Positions 57,988-64,000 of a stretch of 64,000 nucleotides of DNA are shown here, one piece after another. The notes under the pieces were generated by a model that saw only the letters and a list, made by a program, of their open reading frames with translations, was not told the origin of the DNA and did not search any database. The translations under genes and the position numbers were made by a program. The first letter of the stretch is position 1, and each line of letters starts with the position of its first letter. The stretch spans positions 435,022-499,021 of the forward strand of contig NZ_KB903833.1 of assembly GCF_000379825.1 (NCBI RefSeq), read 5' to 3'. The DNA comes from Longispora albida DSM 44784 (GTDB lineage: Bacteria; Actinomycetota; Actinomycetes; Mycobacteriales; Micromonosporaceae).

Positions 57988-58517
57988 CAGCGCCGCCCGG
58001 CGGGAGCGGACTCGAGCTCGGCGAGGAACCGGTCGACGGTGCCCTTCTTACGGGCCTCGTCAGCCAGCGACTCCCCGACGATCCGGCTGGCCAGCTCGAC
58101 GGACAGGGTGCCCAGCTCGGTGCGCAGCTCGTGCAGCAGAGCCTGCCGGTCGGCAGTGAGCTGCTCGCGGCCGGCCGCGATGATGCGCTCCTGCTCCTCA
58201 CGGGCCGCGGCAAGGATGTCGTCCTTGATCGCGCCCGCGTCGGCACGCGCCTCGTCACGGATGCTGGCCGCCTCGGCACGCGCCTCGGCGAGCTGCTGCT
58301 TGTACTGCTCCAGCAGCGTGTTGGCCTCGGCCTGGGCGGTCTGGGCGCGCTCGAGGCCGCCTTCGATCGCCTCGACCCGCGCCTGGTACGACTGCTCGAT
58401 CTTCGGGAAGACGAACTTGATCAGCACGAAGCAGAGCAGCGCGAAACCGATCGACCCGACAACGATCTCTTGCCAGATCGGAATGAGGGGGTTGTGGCCC
58501 CCCTGAGCGAGAATCAT
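57987..58517 (-). CDS. atpF: ATP synthase b subunit
   Basis: A 176-residue stator subunit. One N-terminal membrane helix (IPIWQEIVVGSIGFALLCFVLIKFVFPKIEQSYQARVEAIEGGLERAQTAQAEANTLLEQYKQQLAEARAEA) leads into a long charged coiled coil ending RKKGTVDRFLAELESAPAGRR. A single b-type gene is present. The stop codon overlaps the atpH start. Confidence 0.95.
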   Translation of the reverse strand: MILAQGGHNPLIPIWQEIVVGSIGFALLCFVLIKFVFPKIEQSYQARVEAIEGGLERAQTAQAEANTLLEQYKQQLAEARAEAASIRDEARADAGAIKDDILAAAREEQERIIAAGREQLTADRQALLHELRTELGTLSVELASRIVGESLADEARKKGTVDRFLAELESAPAGRR

Positions 58518-58551
58518 GGTGTGCTCCCGTCCCTAGGTAGCGGAGCGAGGA

Positions 58552-58815
<264 letters not shown>

Positions 58816-58858
58816 TTATCTCGCGTGACTGTCACGCGGGACAGCTAACGGGGGTCTA

Positions 58859-59644
58859 TCAGTGTTCTTCCGCCAGAGCGCCTTCGATGTACGTGGCGCT
58901 GAGGAGGACGAAGATGTATGCCTGCAGGATCGCGACGAACGCCTCGAAGAGCGTCATGGCGATGGCCAGCAGGAAGGACACGACCGACACGCCCTTGAGG
59001 GCGAAGTTGTCCGCGCCCAGCAGCATGAAGCCACCGACGGTGAAGACCAGCAGGATCAGGTGACCGGCGAACATGTTCGCGAACAGACGCACGGACAGCG
59101 TGACCGGGCGGACCACCAGGTTCGAGATGAACTCGATCGGGATCAGCAGCGGCTGCAGCCACATCGGGGCGTCCGGCAGGTAGATCATGTCCTTGAAGTG
59201 GCGCGCGGCGCCCTTCTTCTTGATGCCGACCCAGTTGAACATGATGTACGAGATCAGGGCCAGCGTCAGCGGGAACGCGTAGTGCGTGTTCGGCGAGATC
59301 TGCGCCAGCGGGATGATGCCGTAGATGTTCGTGAAGGCCACGAAGCAGAACAGCACCGTCAGGTACGGCACGAAGCGGTGCGCGTCCTTGCCGATGATCT
59401 CCTTGCCGATGCTGTCCCGGACGAAGCCGTAGACCGACTCGGCGAACCACTGGCCGCGGGTCGGGACCAGCGCTGGCTTACGCATCGCGCGGGTGAACAG
59501 GACGATCAGCACGATGACGGCCAGCCACACCATGAGGGTGAACTTCGTGAGCCAGTTGTCCAACCCGAACAGGCCGTCCAGGAAGAAGTCGTCCACCTTC
59601 GGCGGCCAGGGCAGATCCTGGGCAAGGACGATCGAGTCGCTCAC
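58859..59644 (-). CDS. atpB: ATP synthase a subunit
   Basis: A 261-residue FO channel subunit: LTKFTLMVWLAVIVLIVLFTRAMRKPALVPTRGQWFAESVYGFVRDSIGKEIIGKDAHRFVPYLTVLFCFVAFTNIYGIIP, the essential arginine in RPVTLSVRLFANMFAGHLILLVF, and FEAFVAILQAYIFVLLSATYIEGAL near the end. It precedes atpE by 61 bp. Confidence 0.97.
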   Translation of the reverse strand: MSDSIVLAQDLPWPPKVDDFFLDGLFGLDNWLTKFTLMVWLAVIVLIVLFTRAMRKPALVPTRGQWFAESVYGFVRDSIGKEIIGKDAHRFVPYLTVLFCFVAFTNIYGIIPLAQISPNTHYAFPLTLALISYIMFNWVGIKKKGAARHFKDMIYLPDAPMWLQPLLIPIEFISNLVVRPVTLSVRLFANMFAGHLILLVFTVGGFMLLGADNFALKGVSVVSFLLAIAMTLFEAFVAILQAYIFVLLSATYIEGALAEEH

Positions 59645-59677
59645 CGCACCATCCTTCGTAGTCCTGACGGGAAGCGC

Positions 59678-59905
59678 TTACGCGCCAAGCTTCTTGACGA
59701 TCAGGTAGACCGCACCCGCCATGCCGAGCATCATCCCGATCATCAGGCCGAAGTGCATGGGCACGTCCAGCCACAGATCGACGAGGTAGCCGATGCCACC
59801 CCACACGCCGATGCCAGCGATCAGGTAGCCGACGGCTGTCCAGCCGACATTCGCGCCTTGGGCAGATGACTGCGGGCGCTTCGGCGGCTCGTTCTTGTCG
59901 GTCAT
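59678..59905 (-). CDS. AtpZ/AtpI-family protein
   Basis: A 75-residue protein with two helices: ANVGWTAVGYLIAGIGVWGGIGYLVDLWLDVPMHFGLMIGMMLGMAGAVYLIVKKLG. This G-x-GYLVDxWL pattern is the AtpZ/AtpI family found just before atpB, thought to help c-ring assembly or Mg2+ transport. A TATCGT box lies 9 nt before its ATG and could be an internal operon promoter. Confidence 0.85.
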   Translation of the reverse strand: MTDKNEPPKRPQSSAQGANVGWTAVGYLIAGIGVWGGIGYLVDLWLDVPMHFGLMIGMMLGMAGAVYLIVKKLGA

Positions 59906-60037
59906 GACGCGCAGACGATATCAGCCGGCGGTCGGATGACTGACATCGACCCCCGGCGAACTGCGCGAGTGCAATGGTTCACCGTAACTCCGCTCACAGC
60001 AGGGCGCCAGTAGTGTGACAAACAAGCCAACAGAGCA

Positions 60038-60454
60038 CTAACGCTGCTCGATCTCGACGTACGGCAGGCGGGCCTTCCACAGCCACACCGCGTGCGCGAA
60101 GGTCCAGCAGAGAGTGGCGCCAATCACAGCGAAGCCCATCGGCTTCAGGCCGGCCCAGCCGGTGGCGCTGATCGCGCCCAGCGAGGAGCCGAGCAGGCCG
60201 AACTTCACCGCGTACACCCCGAGGCCCGCGGGCATGGTCAGCTTGGGATTGACCGCGTCGGCCCAGGCCACGACGACGCTGGAGACGACGTAGCTGACGC
60301 CGACCAGCGCGACGCCGAGCGCGGCTCCCGCAGCACCAGCCCAGCCGGCGAGGACCAGGCCGATGATCGCGGCGAGAACCAGGGCGCCGCCGGTCACCGC
60401 GAGCGGGACGGGCAGGTGGTTGAGACGCCGGGTCAGGGCGGCACGGGTCAGCAT
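60038..60454 (-). CDS. Membrane protein at the AtpI position
   Basis: A 138-residue protein with four hydrophobic helices: LPVPLAVTGGALVLAAIIGLVLAGWAGAAGAALGVALVGVSYVVSSVVVAWADAVNPKLTMPAGLGVYAVKFGLLGSSLGAISATGWAGLKPMGFAVIGATLCWTFAHAVWLW. Position, size and VVAWADxVNPxLTxPxGLxVYxxKF-type loop fit the divergent ATP-synthase-linked protein of actinobacteria. The function is unproven. A 132-bp gap follows to AtpZ, with several weak promoter-like boxes. Confidence 0.75.
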   Translation of the reverse strand: MLTRAALTRRLNHLPVPLAVTGGALVLAAIIGLVLAGWAGAAGAALGVALVGVSYVVSSVVVAWADAVNPKLTMPAGLGVYAVKFGLLGSSLGAISATGWAGLKPMGFAVIGATLCWTFAHAVWLWKARLPYVEIEQR

Positions 60455-60464
60455 GGACGCCAGT

Positions 60465-61049
60465 CTACGTGTCGGTCCTGGTCAGCTTCGCGGCCAGCGG
60501 TTTGATGGTGGATTCGATCTCATCGGCGATCCGGGTGTACGTCGCCTCGCTCAGGCCGTAGGGATCCTCAAGATCATCACCTGGTACCGGGCGGGAGCCG
60601 CCCCGCGCCCCGTCAAGCGCCTTGACCAGCGCGATCCCCCGCGCGTACAGCGAGTCGGCGTCGCCGGAGAAGGCCGGCAGCTCGCTGGCGTGCCCGGTGA
60701 GGAGACGGCCGAACTGGCCGAGGACGAACGTCCGGGGCGCGGCGTCCGGGCACATGGACAGCACGTAGTCGTACTGCTCCGTCGTCGCCGTCAGGATCAG
60801 GTCGGACGCCTCGACATGCCCCGCGACGAGCTGGCGGGCCCCGAAACCGGAGTCGTCACCACCCCTGGCGAGGACCTGGCGGGCGGCCGGCGGGTTCATC
60901 GGGTTGCCCTGGTGCCAGCCGCCGGTACCGGCACTGTGGCTGTACACCAGCTCCGCGTGCTCCCCCAGCGCCAGCACGAACAGCCGCTCGGCCATCGGCG
61001 ACCGGCAGATGTTGCCCATGCACACCTGCAGTACGGAGAACGGGGTCAC
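60465..61049 (-). CDS. Low-molecular-weight protein-tyrosine phosphatase family protein
   Basis: A 194-residue protein. The phosphatase loop is FSVLQVCMGNICRSPMAERL (C10-x5-R16), and a DP pair in DDLEDPYG acts as general acid. In actinobacteria such proteins act in signalling or dephosphorylation of small arsenate/protein substrates; the target is unknown. The start codon overlaps the end of the TsaC-like gene upstream (61046-61049). Confidence 0.92.
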   Translation of the reverse strand: MTPFSVLQVCMGNICRSPMAERLFVLALGEHAELVYSHSAGTGGWHQGNPMNPPAARQVLARGGDDSGFGARQLVAGHVEASDLILTATTEQYDYVLSMCPDAAPRTFVLGQFGRLLTGHASELPAFSGDADSLYARGIALVKALDGARGGSRPVPGDDLEDPYGLSEATYTRIADEIESTIKPLAAKLTRTDT

Positions 61050-61693
61050 GCCAGCTCCTCCACGATGCCGGGGCTGATCTCACGCAGCTCCAGCAGGGAC
61101 AGCGCGCCGACCCGCAGCACCTTCGGCGTCGGGGTGGTGCAGTCGACGATGGTCGAGGCGAGGTGCTGCTCGGCTGGGCCGGCCTCCAGGTACACGCCGA
61201 CCTCGTAGCCGAACTGTTCCTTGGCCTCCTCCGCGGTGTGCGCCGGCGCGGAGTCCTTCTTGTTCGCGCTGGACACGGCCATCGGGCCGACCTCGCGGAT
61301 CAGGTCGAGCGCGACCGGGTGCAGCGGCATCCGGACCTGGATCACGCCGTCGGTCTCGCCGAGATCCCAGTCGAGGCTGGGCGCGTGCTCCACGAGGACG
61401 GTCAGCGGGCCGGGCCAGAAGGCCTCGACCAGGTCCCGCGCGGCCTGCGGCAGCCCGTAGACCAGGCCGTCGAGCATCTGCCGGGACGCGACCATGACCG
61501 GGGTCGGCATCTCGCGGCCCCGGCCCTTCGCCCGCAGCAGGGTGCCGACCGACCAGGACTTGAAGGCGTCGCAGCCCAGCCCGTACACGGTATCGGTCGG
61601 GAAGACCACCAGGTCGCCGCGCTGGGCGGCCTCGACGGCGGCGGTCAGGCCACGCTCGCGCTCGGCCAGCTTCGAGCAGTCGTAGAGCATCAC
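61046..61693 (-). CDS. L-threonylcarbamoyladenylate synthase, paralogue 1 (Sua5/YrdC family)
   Basis: A 215-residue YrdC-fold protein: GDLVVFPTDTVYGLGCDAFKSWSVGTLLRAKGRGREMPTPVMVAS, with the Lys-Arg-Gly-Arg segment that binds ATP/threonine, and MAVSSANKKDSAPAHTAEEAKEQFG. It makes the TC-AMP used for t6A37 in tRNA. It is one of two adjacent copies and is coupled (overlap of 4 bp) to the other. There is no C-terminal Sua5 domain, so it is the TsaC-like short form. Confidence 0.93.
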   Translation of the reverse strand: MMLYDCSKLAERERGLTAAVEAAQRGDLVVFPTDTVYGLGCDAFKSWSVGTLLRAKGRGREMPTPVMVASRQMLDGLVYGLPQAARDLVEAFWPGPLTVLVEHAPSLDWDLGETDGVIQVRMPLHPVALDLIREVGPMAVSSANKKDSAPAHTAEEAKEQFGYEVGVYLEAGPAEQHLASTIVDCTTPTPKVLRVGALSLLELREISPGIVEELA

Positions 61694-62289
61694 GGGTGAA
61701 AGTCTCGCACGGCGGCTGCGATCTCAGCCACGCTCACAGCACCCTCTCGGAGCACCTCGATCTCGTCCGTCGTGCACCGGACGATGGTCGACGCGGTACC
61801 GACTGCCGACGGCCCGTTGTCGAGATACACGGTCACGCGGTCGCCGAGCTGGCGGCGGGCCTCGGCTGAGGTCGTCGCGGCCGGCTCGCCGTGGAGGTTC
61901 GCACTGGAGACGGCGAGGGGGCCAGCCTGGCTGAGGAGGTCACGGGCCACCGGGTCGGCAGGCATGCGGACCATCACCGTGCCGCCAGTCTCCCCCAGGT
62001 CCCAGCCGAGCCCCTCGGCCTGCCAGACGACGAGGGAAAGCGCGCCGGGCCAGTACTTGTCAGCGAGCATCCGCGCGACGCCGGGCAGCGGGGCCGCGAC
62101 GAGCGGAAGCTGTTCCCAGTCGCCGATGAGGATTCCCGACGGCTTTTCCCGGCCACGGCCCTTGACCGTGAGCAGCAAATCGACAGCTTCTTTATTGAAC
62201 GGGTCGGCTGCCAGCCCGTACACGGTGTCGGTCGGCATGACGACGAGCCCGCCGTCGCGAATAGCTGAAATTGCTTCAGGAATAGTCAC
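61690..62289 (-). CDS. L-threonylcarbamoyladenylate synthase, paralogue 2 (Sua5/YrdC family)
   Basis: A 199-residue YrdC protein: DGGLVVMPTDTVYGLAADPFNKEAVDLLLTVKGRGREKPSGILIGDWEQL, LGETGGTVMVRMPADPV and LAVSSANLHGEPAATTSAEARRQLGDRVTVYLDNGP. It keeps the substrate-binding residues, so both copies look active. It overlaps prmC by 4 bp upstream and paralogue 1 by 4 bp downstream. Which copy supplies t6A is not clear from sequence. Confidence 0.93.
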   Translation of the reverse strand: MTIPEAISAIRDGGLVVMPTDTVYGLAADPFNKEAVDLLLTVKGRGREKPSGILIGDWEQLPLVAAPLPGVARMLADKYWPGALSLVVWQAEGLGWDLGETGGTVMVRMPADPVARDLLSQAGPLAVSSANLHGEPAATTSAEARRQLGDRVTVYLDNGPSAVGTASTIVRCTTDEIEVLREGAVSVAEIAAAVRDFHP

Positions 62290-63104
62290 ACGCGTACCGC
62301 CGTCACGAATCGGGGCCTGCCTGCCAGGTCGAGGTGGTCCGTGATGTCGGCCCAGTCCCCGGAGTCGCGGAGCAGGGCCGGCACGGACTCGCCATGAGAG
62401 TCATCATGCTCCATACCGAAATATCCGCCTTTACGGAGCAACGCGGCGGCACGTACGACCAGCGGACGGATCACGCTCAGCCCGTCCTCCCCGCCGAACA
62501 ACGCCAGGTGCGGGTCGTGGTCGGCGACCTCCGGCTCCAGCACGGCCGTCGTCGGCACGTACGGCGGATTGGTCAGCACGAGGTCGACCGTGCCGTCCAG
62601 ACCGGCCAGAGTGGACGGATCAGTCACGTCGGCGTGCACGACCGTGATGTCCGTGTCCCGGGTGTTGAGCTGCAGCCAGTCCAGGGCCTCCGGGGACTGC
62701 TCCACGGCGTACACAGTGGATATCCTGGTGCGCAGGGCCAGCGCGATGGCACCGGAGCCGGAACACAGGTCGACCCCGATCCCGCTCTGGACCTTCGACA
62801 GCCCCCAGGCGGCGAGCAGCTCGGTCTCCGGCCTCGGCACGAACACCCCTGGCCCGACAGCCAGGTCGAAGCCGGCGAAATGCGCCCGCCCGGTCAGATG
62901 CTGGAGAGGTACCCGCTGCGCGCGGCGGGCGATGAGCGCTTCGTAACGGTCTTTTAACAATGGGGGGAAAGTGTCCACCAGCGGCAGTCTGCCCCGGGGA
63001 ACATCTAAAACAAATGCCGCGAGAAGTTCGGCATCCACCCTCGCCGACCCGACTCCTGCCGCCCTCAGACGCGAAGTCGCTTCAGCGATCACCCGTCCGG
63101 GCAT
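62286..63104 (-). CDS. prmC: Release factor glutamine methyltransferase PrmC
   Basis: A 272-residue enzyme that methylates the GGQ glutamine of release factors. The N-terminal helical domain is EATSRLRAAGVGSARVDAELLAAFVLDVPRG, then PLQHLTGRAHFAGFDLAVGPGVFVPRPETELLA, the SAM site VDLCSGSGAIALAL, and the signature VDLVLTNPPYVPTT. ATG 63104 is chosen; an upstream extension to 63293 lacks similarity and overlaps the divergent gene. prfA is not adjacent in the window. The TsaC-like pair and the phosphatase follow on the same strand. Confidence 0.95.
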   Translation of the reverse strand: MPGRVIAEATSRLRAAGVGSARVDAELLAAFVLDVPRGRLPLVDTFPPLLKDRYEALIARRAQRVPLQHLTGRAHFAGFDLAVGPGVFVPRPETELLAAWGLSKVQSGIGVDLCSGSGAIALALRTRISTVYAVEQSPEALDWLQLNTRDTDITVVHADVTDPSTLAGLDGTVDLVLTNPPYVPTTAVLEPEVADHDPHLALFGGEDGLSVIRPLVVRAAALLRKGGYFGMEHDDSHGESVPALLRDSGDWADITDHLDLAGRPRFVTAVRV

Positions 63105-63176
63105 GTCCTTACTGGCTCCGTACACCCCATAATCATCACTGCCAGCTTTGAGCCGCACCGGAAGGGGGGTTATCGC

Positions 63177-64000
63177 GTGGTCTCCACGATCGAGCGCATC
63201 CGCCGGCTGTTGCGTGCCAACCGTTCCGCAGAGGCGGCAGCTCTCGCCGAGCGGCTCGCCGCCAGCACGAGCGACCCCGAAGAGTGCGCGCAAGCTCTGG
63301 TCCTGCGCCTGTCAGCCCTGATCAACCTGGGCCGGACCGTCGACTGCGCCTCCGCGGTGGAGGAGGTCTTCGCCGCGCTGAAGAAGTGGTACGACCCGGG
63401 CCTGGCCGGCCGCGCGCACGCCATCGCCGCGATCGTCGCCCACAGCCGCGGCTCCCTCGACCAGTGCGTGACCCACCTCGTCCACAGTGCACGGTCCCTG
63501 GCCTCGGTATCCCCGCCGAACCCAGACACGGCCCTCGGCTGGCACAACCTCGCCCTGTCGTACTCCTACATCGGGTTCCACGGGCACGCGCTCGGCGCGA
63601 TCGAGCGGGCCCGTGAGGTCGGCGCGGAGGTCGGGCTGCCTGAGGAGGACCTGGCCACACCTCGGGTAAGGCTCCGGCTGGCCGTGGCGCTCGACCACAC
63701 CGGCGACACGGACGGCTGCCTGCGCGTGCTCCGCGACGTCTACAACGAGCTGTGGCGGTACGTCGAGACCAACACCCTCGCCCGGTTACGCCCCTCGATC
63801 CAGGGCAACTTCGGCTACGCCGCCGCCCGGCTGGCCGCCCTCGGCGAGCCGATCGACGTCGACGCCCGGCGGATGCTCCGGCACGTCGGCGACAGCGCCA
63901 GATCCCGCGACCTGCGCCACCTCGGCGACGTGTGCCTGACCATCGCCGACGGCCGCCCGATCGAGGCACTCGTCCGGCTCGGCCAGCTCGAGGTCTCCCC
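63177..64000 (+). CDS. TPR-type protein, 3'-truncated by window edge (probable GGDEF regulator)
   Basis: The first 274 codons of a gene running off the right edge. The start is GTG 63177 with a strong site (GGAAGGGGGG). It reads STIERIRRLLRANRSAEAAALAERLAASTSDPEECAQALVLRLSALINLGRTVDCASAVEEVFAALKKW and continues with tetratricopeptide-like helix pairs (LGWHNLALSYSYIGFHGHALGAIERAREVGAEVGL). I recall similar TPR proteins beside prmC in Micromonosporaceae ending in a GGDEF (cyclic di-GMP synthase) domain, but that part is not in the window. Confidence 0.8.
   Translation, partial: MVSTIERIRRLLRANRSAEAAALAERLAASTSDPEECAQALVLRLSALINLGRTVDCASAVEEVFAALKKWYDPGLAGRAHAIAAIVAHSRGSLDQCVTHLVHSARSLASVSPPNPDTALGWHNLALSYSYIGFHGHALGAIERAREVGAEVGLPEEDLATPRVRLRLAVALDHTGDTDGCLRVLRDVYNELWRYVETNTLARLRPSIQGNFGYAAARLAALGEPIDVDARRMLRHVGDSARSRDLRHLGDVCLTIADGRPIEALVRLGQLEVS

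Overview
The window is about 64 kb of very GC-rich DNA with almost all third codon positions G or C, dense coding, many GTG starts and GTGA/ATGA stop-start overlaps. These point to a filamentous actinobacterium. A DUF6244-type gene next to an FtsK/SpoIIIE gene, the TPR-type gene beside prmC, an ethylmalonyl-CoA mutase, NucS and DUF2550 suggest the family Micromonosporaceae (inference from remembered gene families, not from a search). No rRNA, tRNA, CRISPR array, insertion sequence or transposase was seen. No stretch longer than 300 bases lacks a gene or a described element.

Layout. (1) About 1-13,880 is an exopolysaccharide/glycan locus: a methyltransferase cut by the window edge, a family-2 glycosyltransferase and a Wzx-like flippase. 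After a lone RmlC epimerase on the minus strand comes one tightly coupled plus-strand operon: sugar oxidoreductase, sugar aminotransferase, priming sugar-phosphate transferase, GT4, Wzz-like, Wzy/ligase-like, three GT2 enzymes and a secreted beta-helix protein. Together these could build, flip, polymerise and modify one surface polysaccharide. (2) 13,930-27,610 is a mixed region: VOC and alpha/beta-hydrolase proteins, a double 3-hydroxyacyl-CoA dehydrogenase divergent from an aldehyde dehydrogenase, an MpaB-like oxygenase, a MocR regulator, a cell-wall-anchored protein, NucS, DUF4126 and a lipoprotein deacetylase. (3) 27,712-32,090 is a four-gene cassette around an EccC-like tandem ATPase. It is the best candidate here for an undescribed system. 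An HTH gene and a large secreted dockerin protein follow. (4) 36,010-51,050 holds def, a HAD hydrolase, ethylmalonyl-CoA mutase, a STAS protein, two ABC-2 exporters, an MFS exporter, 3-hydroxybutyryl-CoA dehydrogenase, murA, cobalamin adenosyltransferase, GNAT, and a MerR/NmrA pair. (5) 51,179-63,104 is the ATP synthase region on the minus strand, preceded by prmC, two tandem tsaC-like genes and a low-molecular-weight phosphatase. atpC is detached from the rest of the atp operon. (6) The window ends inside a TPR-type gene.

Functional links. Ethylmalonyl-CoA mutase needs adenosylcobalamin, and the PduO-type adenosyltransferase is 6 kb away. The mutase and the 3-hydroxybutyryl-CoA dehydrogenase share a near-identical 18-bp promoter motif, which suggests one regulator for the acetyl-CoA assimilation (ethylmalonyl-CoA) route. 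Many genes have a TAnnnT box 6-8 nt before the start codon, indicating leaderless mRNAs. Two divergent pairs pack both promoters into about 30 bp.

The most unusual non-coding feature is a pair of structured repeats (35,774-35,993 and 44,335-44,518) that fill two convergent intergenic gaps. They share a nested hairpin with compensatory changes and a conserved linear tail. All assignments are by eye from sequence; no database search was run.
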